From the NCBI RefSeq assembly GCF_030733265.1, contig NZ_JASHJI010000007.1, forward strand, positions 186,001 through 250,000: a stretch of 64,000 nucleotides of DNA, read 5' to 3'. Of the stretch, positions 1 through 8,575 are shown in pieces (within the stretch, counting starts at the first letter, position 1; every line of letters begins with the position of its first letter). The notes beneath the pieces were generated by a model. That model was not told where the DNA came from. It saw only the letters and a list, made by a program, of their open reading frames with translations, and did not search any database. The position numbers and the translations under genes were made by a program. This DNA comes from Roseibium sp. MMSF_3412. GTDB taxonomy: Bacteria; Pseudomonadota; Alphaproteobacteria; Rhizobiales; Stappiaceae.

Positions 1-42
1 GCTTGAGCGGTTGGCGACACTGAGAAACGGACTTTCAGCCCT

Positions 43-186
43 GGGTACGGACCCATAAATGAAGTCAATTTGGTTTGGTCGTTTTGGCTATCTGCGAGGA
101 GCGAAAGCGCAGGAATTGTGGTGCATTTTCAAGCCTTTCGCGACGAGGCAGATAGCCAAATCGGCGTCAATTATGGGTCCGTACCC
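43..186. mobile_element. MITE-like inverted-repeat element
   Basis: A 144-bp segment is bounded by perfect 16-bp terminal inverted repeats: GGGTACGGACCCATAA at 43-58 and its exact reverse complement at 171-186. A second inner inverted match of 13 bp, TTTGGCTATCTGC at 83-95 against 148-160, extends the symmetry. There is no transposase frame inside. The architecture fits a short non-autonomous derivative of a DDE transposon. No convincing target-site duplication is visible (CT on the left, TA on the right), so the insertion may be old or the ends may extend differently. It lies 24 bp past the stop of the neighbouring L,D-transpeptidase-like gene and could act as a hairpin terminator for it. 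The family assignment is not possible by eye. Confidence 0.6.
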
Positions 187-209
187 TAGTACGCAAGTGC
201 GCACCAGTT

Positions 210-1190
210 CTACTTGCAGATCGGCAATTCCAGGGGCGGTTGTTTCGGCAGGGAGCGCCGCCATTCGTTGATGATCGGCTGGAGTTTCCTTTTGGGCCAG
301 AACTTGGGCGCGCCGATTGATTTCAGGCAACTGGCGTTCCAGTAGAGCCCGGCACTTGTCAGGGACTTCCGTTTCCGGACCGCATTTGCAACGGCGTCGA
401 TGTCGCGTCCCTCCGGATAAATATAAAGCGTGGTCGGATTACCCTCAACGAGCGGGAGAATCTCTCTTGATTCTGCCGGCGACCATGTGGTGCAGCCATT
501 GCTGCGCCCGCCGGTGTAGTTCACCAGCTTGCCATAAGGGACATAGCCATCCTTGTCTGCGTACGGGCTTTTGGGGTTCTTGAAACGGCACTGCCATTTC
601 AAAAATACCGCCGGGTGCCCGCCAATGGCCCGTTCTCTGGCATTTGCGGTTTCGCCTTCACCGTCGAACAGAAGAAACGTTCTGTGAAATGCTTTCCGTT
701 TGCCGGACTGGCGGTAGTATCCCTTGAAGGAAGTCCTGGTTTCAGCCGTTACGTAGGATCCGCCTGCGGTCAGTTTCGACCCTTCCGCATTGCTGAAATT
801 CTTGGCGCATTGGCGTCCGTTCGAGAAATTGGCGCGCCGCAGTTTCCGGCCATTGCCATAGCCCGATGAAACGGCTCTAAAAAACTTTCTCTGTTCGCAG
901 ATCACATAAAACCGGCGTCCCGGCTTGCCACTGCGCGTGGTGCTCGGACGGGTCGCATCCTTGGCAAAATAACAGGCGTTTCTGACCTTGCCCTGACGTC
1001 GTTTCCGTTCGTAAAGCGCTCGAGCGCGTTGGAGAACAACCGGAGCAATTTGTCCCTCGGCCGTTCCCACATGTTTTTGCAGCCAGGCAGGGATCTTCGA
1101 GCTCTGCTGTGCCGCGGCCGCGGGCAGCGGCACCGTCACGGCGGCAGCGAGCAAGGCGGCGAACGTCAGATGAGGCCAGGCAAATGGCAA
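210..1190 (-). CDS. Secreted L,D-transpeptidase-like protein (YkuD_2 type)
   Basis: 326 residues. The first 27 form a signal peptide ending in a run of Ala, so the protein is exported. A catalytic-type motif SNGCTTW sits near residues 230-236 with Cys233 as the presumed nucleophile, and HPAVF (His192) lies upstream; this layout resembles the YkuD_2 murein L,D-transpeptidase catalytic domain family, whose members have an S-x-GC motif late in the chain. The middle is rich in Arg/Lys. The start is TTG, chosen because AGGAG lies 8 nt upstream and the signal peptide begins there. Role in peptidoglycan cross-linking is inferred from the family; sequence divergence leaves the exact activity open. 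Confidence 0.6.
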   Translation of the reverse strand: MPFAWPHLTFAALLAAAVTVPLPAAAAQQSSKIPAWLQKHVGTAEGQIAPVVLQRARALYERKRRQGKVRNACYFAKDATRPSTTRSGKPGRRFYVICEQRKFFRAVSSGYGNGRKLRRANFSNGRQCAKNFSNAEGSKLTAGGSYVTAETRTSFKGYYRQSGKRKAFHRTFLLFDGEGETANARERAIGGHPAVFLKWQCRFKNPKSPYADKDGYVPYGKLVNYTGGRSNGCTTWSPAESREILPLVEGNPTTLYIYPEGRDIDAVANAVRKRKSLTSAGLYWNASCLKSIGAPKFWPKRKLQPIINEWRRSLPKQPPLELPICK

Positions 1191-1354
1191 GGTCGGTTCT
1201 CCTGCAAATCGCGTCGGCCCTATACTACACGCAATGCCTCGCTTTCGCCCCTGAAAAGCCGGGGCGCGGGACTGCTGCCAACAAGAGATCGGTGCAAAAG
1301 TGCCGCTGGGTCAGAGTTTCTGGCGTTCTTTTACCTTGCACAGATCGCAGGGCG

Positions 1355-2776
1355 TCATGGCGCGTCCCGTTTGAACAGCTTATCGGCCATGACGCCTGTG
1401 CGCGTTTCGACGGCTTCAAGAGCGTCAAGAATCAGGTCCTCCCGGAAGCGCTTGCCGACAACCTGCACCGCGACCGGCATTCCCTCATGCATGCCGGGCG
1501 ACACGATGCCGGCAGGAAATCCCATGTAGTTCATGGCGAAGGACCAGATACCGCATCCGAGCACTTCCATGATGCCGTCTTTTCCTTCCGCATCCCTGTT
1601 CCAGGCATAGGTCGGAGACGGCAGGAACGGGCACAGCACGAGGGGATAGTCCTCAAGCAGGAGATTCCACTGGCGAATGAAATGAGAGCGCCTGGCCATC
1701 TGATGCAACAGTTCGTCGTCCTTGAAGGGTGGAAACAGCTCGAAATATTCGTCGAACATCCGGTTGATTTCGGGGCTGCCGTGGCGCCTCACATCGTTCA
1801 GCATCAGCACGTTTACCTCGCCCATCAAGGCACGGTAGCCCGTCTCGCCGATCTCGCTGATATCCGGTGTCTCGATCTCGACGACTTCGTAGCCTGCATC
1901 CAGAAGACAATCACGTGCAGTATCCAGGGCTCGGACAATCGCCGGGTGGGCCTCGAACTGGTAGGTGTTTCTTGTAAAACCGACTTTTGTCGGTCTTTCC
2001 AGATCGGGACCCTCGAAAGGAACGGGAACTTGCCAGGGGTCGTGCGGATCATAGGCAATGGCAGATTTCATGGCGAGCCGCACATCGCGCACCTCCCGGC
2101 AAATGACACCTTGGACCGACATCAGTTGCGCAAGCATGCCGCGCTCGGCTTTCTGCGAAGGGTTCCAGGCCGGGGTGCGGCCAAGCCCCGGCTTGACGGT
2201 GACCGCGCCTGTCGCGGCGGCTGGAAAGCGCAACGAGCCGCCGATGTCATTTCCGTGCGCGATCGGCCCCATGCCACTCATGACGGCGGCCGATGCACCG
2301 CCGGACGATCCGCCGGGCGACGCCCATTCGTTCCAGGGGTTGGATGTGCGCCCGTGCAGTTCGTTGGTAGTCGTTGCGCGAAAGGAGAATTCGGGTGTGT
2401 TCGTGCGGCCGATGACGATGGCACCGGCGTTGGTCAGGTTCTTTACAAACGGCGCATCGTCCTGCGCGACAATGTCGCTAAAGGCCTTCACGCCATTCGT
2501 TGTCGATCTGCCCTTTTGGTCGACATTGACCTTGATCGTCACGGGTACACCATGGAGGGGACCAACAGGGCCGGCGCTGCTTTGAAGAGCGTCGAGACTG
2601 CGTGCGGTCTCAATGGCTTCATCGCCCATGTCATCGACAACGGCATTCAGGTCGGTGTTGACGGCGCGCATACGTTCTACGGTGCCCGTCACAACGGCTT
2701 CCGCCGTCGTTTCGCCTTGTACGATCTTTTGTGCAAGTTCACTGGCACTCAACTGCCAGACTGGTTTTTCCGCCAT
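1355..2776 (-). CDS. Amidase signature family protein
   Basis: 473 residues, the usual length for the amidase signature family (GatA/AmdS fold). The Ser-cis-Ser-Lys triad is visible: Lys82 in VTIKVNVD, Ser157 in the GGSSGG loop, and Ser181 in GGSLRFPA with the expected 24-residue spacing between the two serines. The enzyme would hydrolyse a carboxamide to acid and ammonia in the cytoplasm. No gatB or gatC is adjacent, so a catabolic amidase is more likely than the tRNA amidotransferase subunit. It lies about 300 bp downstream of the TRAP large permease on the same strand and may belong to the same catabolic block. The actual substrate cannot be read from the sequence. Confidence 0.85.
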   Translation of the reverse strand: MAEKPVWQLSASELAQKIVQGETTAEAVVTGTVERMRAVNTDLNAVVDDMGDEAIETARSLDALQSSAGPVGPLHGVPVTIKVNVDQKGRSTTNGVKAFSDIVAQDDAPFVKNLTNAGAIVIGRTNTPEFSFRATTTNELHGRTSNPWNEWASPGGSSGGASAAVMSGMGPIAHGNDIGGSLRFPAAATGAVTVKPGLGRTPAWNPSQKAERGMLAQLMSVQGVICREVRDVRLAMKSAIAYDPHDPWQVPVPFEGPDLERPTKVGFTRNTYQFEAHPAIVRALDTARDCLLDAGYEVVEIETPDISEIGETGYRALMGEVNVLMLNDVRRHGSPEINRMFDEYFELFPPFKDDELLHQMARRSHFIRQWNLLLEDYPLVLCPFLPSPTYAWNRDAEGKDGIMEVLGCGIWSFAMNYMGFPAGIVSPGMHEGMPVAVQVVGKRFREDLILDALEAVETRTGVMADKLFKRDAP

Positions 2777-3078
2777 GTATCAGGGTTCCCGCATGCCGCC
2801 GAATTGCGCAATCAGTTTCTCCAAAAAGCAGAGACACAACAACTAGGTACTAGAGCAGATGGCTCCGGACAACACTTCAAAACCGCCGTTTGAAAAACAC
2901 AAGAAGGACATCATTCGCCGGCGCGGTTCGATCTGACCGCCGGATGCAAGGCCGGATCACTTTCACAGTCCGCTCCGTTGATCCCGTCTGGCAACATCCG
3001 CCGGCAGTCGTGCGGCGGCTTCAGGTTTCCCGGTTGCACGCACACATGACGTAACCAGCTTCGCTACCAAATGCGACG
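2777..3078. other. Intergenic region, amidase / TRAP permease
   Basis: A 302-bp gap between the end of the TRAP large-permease gene and the amidase start. It should hold the amidase promoter or the link of a longer transcript. I see no convincing terminator, repeat or short gene in it. Confidence 0.4.
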
Positions 3079-4374
3079 TCAGCCCGCATAACCGAATGCC
3101 CGCGGCAACCAGAGCACAAGCCCCGGAAACAGGATGAGGGCGGCCAGTGCTGCCAGCAAGACACCCAGAAACGGCCAGATCTCACGGATGATTTCATTCA
3201 GCGGAATGCGGGTAACGGCGTTTATGACAAACAGAAGGATGCCATAGGGCGGGGTAATCAATCCGATCATGCAGTTCACCACGGCCACCACGCCGAAGTG
3301 GACCAGGTCGATGCCAAGCTCGCGGCAGGTCGGTATGAAAAGCGGAATGATGACAAGGATGATTGTCGTGGCATCCAGAACGCATCCCAGAAGCAGGAGC
3401 AGGATGTTGACCGTGACGAGGAAGGCCAGCGGATGGATGTCCAGCCCGACGAGCTGCGCTGCCATGAGCGAGGGAATATTTTCCGAAGCAACGACATAGT
3501 TCAGGATCAGTGCGCCACCGATCACGATGCCGACCGCTGCGGAGGACCGGGCGCTTTCAACAAGGATCTCGTAAAGCTTGCGCAAAGACAGGGCGCGATA
3601 GAACAGGCCCGCGAGGATGAGCGCATAAAAGGCGGCGACAGCGGCAGCTTCGGTCGGGGTCGTGACACCGCCATAGATTCCGTAAAGGAGGATCGCAGGC
3701 ATCAGCAGGGCCGGGAAGGCATTGACTGTCAATCGCGGCAACTCGACCAGCGGCACCGCCGGTTCGAGCGCGAAATTCCTCCGGTGCGACAGCCAGATAT
3801 TGAGCCCCATGAGCACAGCCCCCATCAACAGGCCCGGAACAATTCCTCCGAGAAACAGGTAGCCGATCGACGTATTGGACACGAGCGCATAAAGCACCAT
3901 CGGGATCGAGGGGGGAATGATGGGGCCGATGGTGGCCGAGGCGGCGGTGATCGCGGCGGCATATCCGCGTGTGTAGTGACCGCTCTTGGTCATCATCTCG
4001 ATGATGATCTTGCCAATTCCGGCAGCGTCGGCCACGGCAGATCCGGACATGCCGGAAAAAATAAGGGACGCAACGATGTTTACGTGGCCGAGCCCGCCCC
4101 GGAAGCGCCCAACAAGCGCAATGCAAAACTGCAGAAGACGATCACTGATCGTCCCCGCATTCATGATGTTCGCAGCGACAATGAACAGGGGAACGGCCAG
4201 CAGCACGAAGCTGGAATAGAGGCCGTCCATGAGCACTTTGCCCGCAAGCCCGATGTCCTGACCCGCCGCAAACAGATAGACCAGCGAGGAAACCAGGATG
4301 GCATAGGCAATCGGCGCGCCCATGCCGGCCAGCAGAAACAGCGTTCCAAGGCACAGCAGAAACTGGAAACTCAT
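3079..4374 (-). CDS. TRAP transporter large permease (DctM family)
   Basis: 431 residues, a standard length for the 12-13 helix DctM subunit. Hydrophobic segments run along the whole chain, with family-typical stretches such as SGSAVADAAGIGKI and the TPTEAAAVAA loop. It forms the sodium-coupled transport channel of a tripartite ATP-independent periplasmic transporter together with the small permease just upstream. The start is the ATG at 4374, overlapping the small permease stop by 4 bp (ATGA), which indicates translational coupling; a longer in-frame extension upstream overlaps the small-permease gene and was rejected. Substrate unknown; neighbours suggest a sugar acid or related carboxylate. 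Confidence 0.93.
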   Translation of the reverse strand: MSFQFLLCLGTLFLLAGMGAPIAYAILVSSLVYLFAAGQDIGLAGKVLMDGLYSSFVLLAVPLFIVAANIMNAGTISDRLLQFCIALVGRFRGGLGHVNIVASLIFSGMSGSAVADAAGIGKIIIEMMTKSGHYTRGYAAAITAASATIGPIIPPSIPMVLYALVSNTSIGYLFLGGIVPGLLMGAVLMGLNIWLSHRRNFALEPAVPLVELPRLTVNAFPALLMPAILLYGIYGGVTTPTEAAAVAAFYALILAGLFYRALSLRKLYEILVESARSSAAVGIVIGGALILNYVVASENIPSLMAAQLVGLDIHPLAFLVTVNILLLLLGCVLDATTIILVIIPLFIPTCRELGIDLVHFGVVAVVNCMIGLITPPYGILLFVINAVTRIPLNEIIREIWPFLGVLLAALAALILFPGLVLWLPRAFGYAG

Positions 4375-4934
4375 TCGCCCCGCCTCCGCTCGTCGGGGCC
4401 GGGGGTATCCGGCACGCCATAGCGGAAGGCTTTCCAGACGATCCAGAAGTAGCGCGCGGAGACCGCAACGAGAAACAGCATGTAGACCACGTAAAGGTCG
4501 CGCATCCTGATCCAGTCGCCAACCAGATTGGAAAGCGTTGCGGTTTTCTTGAGCCTCAGGATGTAGAACTTGGCCCAGGTGGGCTCGATGGAGATGGCCA
4601 GGCCGATGGCAATGCACAAGCCGAAGACAATCACGAAGATGCGCCGCGTTCGCCGGTGGACCCGGCTGTAAAGGATGTCAAAACGCACGTGGTCGCTGTC
4701 GCGCACCACAAAGGCGTTGCCCCAGAAAACGAGCCAGAGCCACAGAACCAGACACAGTTCCAGTGTCCAGCCAAATCGCGTCGGTTCCAGGAAAGGGAGA
4801 TATTCGGGCAGCCATTCCAGGCGCGCGGAATACCGGATGAAAATCTGAAGCACGAATGTCAGGAACATGATGGCCATCATGGCAGCCGCGATGGCTTCGG
4901 CCGTGTGTTTCAGACCTGCTGCAATCTGTTTCAT
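4371..4934 (-). CDS. TRAP transporter small permease (DctQ family)
   Basis: 187 residues with four hydrophobic helices, as in DctQ subunits: roughly 10-35, 55-75, 95-118 and 145-168. It scaffolds the large permease in the inner membrane. Motifs such as QIFIRY in the first helix and VVRDSDHVRFD in the central loop are typical of the family. Located 54 bp downstream of the binding-protein gene and overlapping the large permease by 4 bp, so the three form one operon in the order binding protein, small permease, large permease. Confidence 0.92.
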   Translation of the reverse strand: MKQIAAGLKHTAEAIAAAMMAIMFLTFVLQIFIRYSARLEWLPEYLPFLEPTRFGWTLELCLVLWLWLVFWGNAFVVRDSDHVRFDILYSRVHRRTRRIFVIVFGLCIAIGLAISIEPTWAKFYILRLKKTATLSNLVGDWIRMRDLYVVYMLFLVAVSARYFWIVWKAFRYGVPDTPGPDERRRGE

Positions 4935-4988
4935 GTCTGCTGTTCGCCAAATTGGGCAAGGGCGACTTCCACCCTTGCCCTGCCTGGG

Positions 4989-5984
4989 TTACTTGCCCAA
5001 AGCGTTGATCTTGTCCAGCACACCGTCAGGCCAGGAGGCTGCAAACTCAGACCCGACATATTGAGACTGCACGTGGTCACGGAAGGCCTTGAGGTCCGGC
5101 TCGTAAATCGCCAGACCCTGTTCTTCCAGAAACGAAACCAGATCGGCTTCTTTCTGGAGCTGGGCATTGCGGCCGCTTTCGGCAGCAGCTTCCGCCGCTG
5201 CTTGCACTTTCGCCTGCTGATCGGGCGAAAGCTTGTCCCACACGGCTTTCGAGAAAGCGACGTAGTTCAGGTCCACCAGGTGCGACGTCAGCGCGATCTG
5301 GTTGGTGACTTCAAAGAACTTCGCATCCACCACGGTCGGCAGCGGGTTGTCCTGTCCATCGACGGAACCTGTCTGCAGCGCGGTGTAGACTTCCGTGAAA
5401 GCCATCGGGGTCGGGTTTGCGCCCAGGGCCTTGCCGAGGAACTGCCAGGCATCGGTGCCCGGCATGCGCAGGTTGACACCCGCAAGGTCAGCCGGCGTCG
5501 TGACCGTAAGTTCGTCCTTGGATTGGCGCAGGTTCACGTGGCGGCGGCCGAGATACATGACGGCAAGCAGCTTGATGCCAAGCTCGTCTTCCACCTTCTG
5601 CTTGAACGGATCCATCAGCGGATCGTTGAAGACACGCACCTGGTGATCGGCATCCTGATGCACATAGCCGGTCGCGAAGATCGAGAACTCGGGGAAGTAC
5701 TGCGCCAATTCCTGCGCGGAGGCGATCGACATCTCAAGATCGCCGGAGGCGATGGCTTCAAGTTCCGAATTCTGCTTGATCAGCGACGCGTTGTAATGCG
5801 GCTCGTAAGTCGCAAACTCCGCCACCTGCGGGGCAAACACCTCGGCCAGGGCCACCGATCGCTGGTCGGTTTCCGAGGCTGGTGTCGACATGCGCAGCGT
5901 CACCTTGTCGTCGGCCACTGCGGATGCGGTCATTGCCAGAGCTGCCAATGCAGCCAAGCCGTTAAGAACAAAAGACGACTTCAT
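4989..5984 (-). CDS. TRAP transporter substrate-binding protein (DctP family)
   Basis: 331 residues. A signal peptide covers about residues 1-25 and ends near ASAVADD, so the protein is periplasmic. The DctP/SiaP fold is indicated by NLRMPGTDAWQFLGKALGAN, which carries the conserved Arg that pairs with the substrate carboxylate, and by the motif containing VDGQDNPL. The start at 5984 was chosen because AGAGGAGGAAG lies just upstream; an in-frame ATG 36 bp earlier gives a poor signal peptide. First gene of the TRAP operon and 42 bp downstream of the GntR regulator, so probably cotranscribed with the regulator and the DapA-type gene. Confidence 0.93.
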   Translation of the reverse strand: MKSSFVLNGLAALAALAMTASAVADDKVTLRMSTPASETDQRSVALAEVFAPQVAEFATYEPHYNASLIKQNSELEAIASGDLEMSIASAQELAQYFPEFSIFATGYVHQDADHQVRVFNDPLMDPFKQKVEDELGIKLLAVMYLGRRHVNLRQSKDELTVTTPADLAGVNLRMPGTDAWQFLGKALGANPTPMAFTEVYTALQTGSVDGQDNPLPTVVDAKFFEVTNQIALTSHLVDLNYVAFSKAVWDKLSPDQQAKVQAAAEAAAESGRNAQLQKEADLVSFLEEQGLAIYEPDLKAFRDHVQSQYVGSEFAASWPDGVLDKINALGK

Positions 5985-6026
5985 ATTTCTTCCTCCTCTG
6001 TCATTGCGGTTGACCCGCATTCGTCG

Positions 6027-6680
6027 TCAGACCCCAAGGGCCCGGCGTTTTGCGCTGTCCACATGTGCATGCACAGCTTCAACCGTTTTCTTCACGTCGC
6101 GCACCTCAAGCGCGTTGATGATCACCAGGTGTTCGCTCATCACGGAAACCACCAGTTCCGGTAACATGCGTGTGTCGGAGTTTCTGATCAGGCGTATCTT
6201 GATCGCGTTCACGCGGTGAATATCGGAGATGATCCGGTTGCCGAGAGAATCGATGACCAGATCATGGAAAGCCCAGTCCATGTGCTGCGCGCGTGACAAA
6301 AGGTCCGGCGTCACGCCGTGCTCGGCTTCGCGCAGCGTGTCGCGGTGTTCGCGGGCTATGCGTTCTATATCGGCGTCGGATGCACTCTTGCAGAAAGACG
6401 CGAACGCCTCGCTTTCAATGATCCTGCGCAACTGGAATGCGTTGCGGATCAGTTCCAGGTCGATGCTGAGCACCTGGAGACCACGCTTTGGGACCGTGCG
6501 GATCAGACCATCCGCCTCCAGCCGCGGGATCATCTCGCGGATTGCGCCCAAGGGCATACCGGTAAGTTCGACAAGTTCCCGCTGAGACACGATCTGCCCG
6601 GGCTGGATATCGCGCGCAAGCAGTTTTTCCGTGAAACTGGAATAGGCGTCGTCGCGAAGGCGGCGTTCGGACCTGTTCAT
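6027..6680 (-). CDS. GntR-family (FadR/FCD-type) transcriptional regulator
   Basis: 217 residues: an N-terminal winged helix-turn-helix (about 15-75, with QRELVELTGMPLGAIREMIPRLE as recognition region in part) followed by an all-helical FCD effector domain containing metal-ligand-type residues (DWAFHDLVI, and later His residues in VSVMSEHLVII and VHAHVD). Such proteins usually repress a catabolic operon until a small acid binds. The start at 6680 overlaps the stop of the DapA-like gene by 4 bp. It is placed between the lyase and the TRAP genes, so it most likely controls this cluster. The effector is not identifiable. Confidence 0.9.
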   Translation of the reverse strand: MNRSERRLRDDAYSSFTEKLLARDIQPGQIVSQRELVELTGMPLGAIREMIPRLEADGLIRTVPKRGLQVLSIDLELIRNAFQLRRIIESEAFASFCKSASDADIERIAREHRDTLREAEHGVTPDLLSRAQHMDWAFHDLVIDSLGNRIISDIHRVNAIKIRLIRNSDTRMLPELVVSVMSEHLVIINALEVRDVKKTVEAVHAHVDSAKRRALGV

Positions 6681-7543
6681 GCGGCCATGCCCCTTCCTTC
6701 CAGCGCAAGGATATCGGATTTCTGCTGTGCCGTTAGCCGGGTCAGGGGGGCACGCAGGTTTTCCCAGACCGGGTCGCCCAATGCGTCGGCCAGCAACACT
6801 TTCAGTGTCGGGATAACAGGCAGCGCCACAATCCGGTCGACGGTGCGCGTCAGCATCGTGTCCTCCGTCGAAGTGGCCATGATGCTGCAAAGCCTTTCCG
6901 GATACAGATTGGCAACGCCTGTGATGGACCCGGCGCAGCCCATCGGCACGGACTTGTGCAACAGGCGTTCGTCACCAATCAGAACCGGGAGTGCCTTGCC
7001 TTCCATCAGCTGCACGGCATTTGCCCAGTCTCCGGAACTGTCTTTGATTGCGATGATCCGCTCTGGAAAGCCTTCCTTGAGACGCCGTGTGAGCGCAGGA
7101 GAGATACCGACACCTGTAACTTGTGGGATATTGTAAAGGATGAACCCGGCTTGTGAGCCGGTTGAGGCCAAAAGTTCGGAAAACCATTGGAAGACGCCAT
7201 CTTCGCCTGCATCGCTGAAGTAAAAGGGAGGCGGCACCAGAAAACGGCTGATCCCGGCACGGAGTCCTTCGTCAATCTGGGCTGCAACGTCTGTTGTCGC
7301 CGACCCATAAACGCCCAAAACGATGCAGTTTCCCGATAAACCGGCGTCGAGCAAGGCGCTGATCCCGGCACTTCGCTCGCCGGCGGAAATCGAAGCACCT
7401 TCACCTGTGGTGCCAAACAGGGTCACGCCCGCAACGCCACGGTTCACGATTTGGGCCGCATGACCGGCAAGCCGCGCGCCGTCAATGGAACCATCCGCCG
7501 CGAATGGGGTCAGCAGTGCCGTGAGAATGCCAAAGTGTGCCAT
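6677..7543 (-). CDS. DapA-family lyase/aldolase (dihydrodipicolinate synthase-like)
   Basis: 288 residues, the normal size of a class I pyruvate-dependent aldolase of the DHDPS/NanA/KDG-aldolase superfamily. GTTGE is at 44-48, the catalytic Tyr at 137 (LYNIPQ) and the Schiff-base Lys at 167 (IAIKDSSGD). Such enzymes cleave or condense 2-keto acids with pyruvate; next to a TRAP transporter, GntR regulator and PfkB kinase, a catabolic 2-keto-3-deoxy-sugar-acid aldolase or dehydratase is more likely than lysine biosynthesis. The ATG at 7543 was preferred over one 39 bp upstream because AGGGAA precedes it. Confidence 0.88.
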   Translation of the reverse strand: MAHFGILTALLTPFAADGSIDGARLAGHAAQIVNRGVAGVTLFGTTGEGASISAGERSAGISALLDAGLSGNCIVLGVYGSATTDVAAQIDEGLRAGISRFLVPPPFYFSDAGEDGVFQWFSELLASTGSQAGFILYNIPQVTGVGISPALTRRLKEGFPERIIAIKDSSGDWANAVQLMEGKALPVLIGDERLLHKSVPMGCAGSITGVANLYPERLCSIMATSTEDTMLTRTVDRIVALPVIPTLKVLLADALGDPVWENLRAPLTRLTAQQKSDILALEGRGMAA

Positions 7544-7599
7544 CGGTTTCCCTGGATTGAACCATTCCATGATACATGACATTTTAATTATGTACAGAC

Positions 7600-7609
7600 T
7601 AACATGTTA
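7600..7609. promoter_or_regulatory. Palindrome in divergent promoter region (possible GntR operator)
   Basis: TAACATGTTA, a perfect 10-bp palindrome, lies in the 90-bp gap between the divergent DapA-like and PfkB genes. A second weaker symmetric site, CATG-ATA-CATG, is at 7569-7579. GntR proteins of the FadR/VanR type bind short AT-rich palindromes, and this gap is the only divergent promoter in the cluster. Assignment to the GntR protein at 6027-6680 is inference. Confidence 0.35.
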
Positions 7610-7633
7610 CAGATTGAATCTGGAGGAGTCTCG

Positions 7634-8500
7634 ATGCCAACCGTCATCTGCGCCGGCTTGATAACGCTGGACGCGGTCTACGAGCTGACCGCCTATCCGA
7701 AGGAAGGCAGCAAGGTGAGAGCGAATGCCGCGCGGCTCGTCCCCGGCGGTGGCGCTTTGTTGGCGGCGACCGCAATCGCCCGGCTGGGTGGAAAGGCACG
7801 GCTTGCCGGGGCCGTCGGTGACGATCTGCTCGGAGAACACGTACGCGATCATTTGAAGCGTCGCGGAATTGACGACAGCCTTGTTCAGACCCTCGAAGGA
7901 GAGACAACGTCGCATTCTGCGGTGTTGGTCACCGGAAATGGAGAGCGGACCATCGTCAACCGGCGATCGGACCATTTGCCCGATCTCGAACTGACGGCCG
8001 GTATTCCGGACCATGATGCCGTCCTTGCGGACACGCGTTGCCGCGCGCTTGCCAGCGGATTGTTCCACGCAGCGCGCCAGGACGGCAAGCCGACGGTTCT
8101 CGACGGCGAGGTCCCCTTGCCGGTGGAACTGTTGCCGGCGGTCAGCCATCTTGCCCTTTCCGAACAGGGTTTGGCCGGATTTCATGGCCAATCACTGGCC
8201 GGGATCGCGGCACAGCACGGCTGCTGGGCGTGCGTGACGCGCGGCGCCGCCCCGGTTCAGGTTCATGATGGAACCGAGTTTGCCCCGCCGCCGGTCACGC
8301 CCCTCGACACATTGGGAGCTGGGGACGTCTGGCACGGCGCCTTTGCCTTTGCCTTGGCCGGCGGGTCAGACGAGCCGGACGCAGTCAGGTTCGCCAACGC
8401 GGCCGCGGCGCTGTTCGTGTCGCGGACCGGGGAGGGGCGGTATCCGACCTTGAAGGAGGTCGAGGAAAAGCGTGATGCGAAAGCTGAAACCGACCGGTAA
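7634..8500 (+). CDS. PfkB-family sugar kinase
   Basis: 288 residues of ribokinase-like fold. The N-terminal substrate loop is present (GGGALLAATAIARLGG, 38-53) and the C-terminal signature DTLGAGDVWHGAF (225-237) carries the catalytic base Asp231 and the anion-hole glycines. It would phosphorylate a hydroxyl of a sugar or sugar acid with ATP. The ATG at 7634 follows GGAGGAG at ideal distance; the upstream in-frame ATG at 7604 has none. It is transcribed divergently from the aldolase/GntR/TRAP genes and probably shares their regulation, which would suit 2-keto-3-deoxygluconate-like catabolism, though the substrate is unproven. Confidence 0.87.
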   Translation: MPTVICAGLITLDAVYELTAYPKEGSKVRANAARLVPGGGALLAATAIARLGGKARLAGAVGDDLLGEHVRDHLKRRGIDDSLVQTLEGETTSHSAVLVTGNGERTIVNRRSDHLPDLELTAGIPDHDAVLADTRCRALASGLFHAARQDGKPTVLDGEVPLPVELLPAVSHLALSEQGLAGFHGQSLAGIAAQHGCWACVTRGAAPVQVHDGTEFAPPPVTPLDTLGAGDVWHGAFAFALAGGSDEPDAVRFANAAAALFVSRTGEGRYPTLKEVEEKRDAKAETDR

Positions 8501-8575
8501 GGATGGTGCCAAAGTCCCGGCAAGGCCCGCCCCGGATCGTTATGCGGCCGGCTGTTGGACCCCGCGCGCGCATCG

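Noticed and set aside
1109-2893. A 594-codon plus-strand frame opposite the amidase gene
   Set aside because: It is an antisense shadow of a GC-rich gene; the minus-strand amidase has full catalytic motifs and the plus-strand product has none. The same holds for the long plus-strand frames opposite the TRAP genes (3298-4422, 4656-6164).
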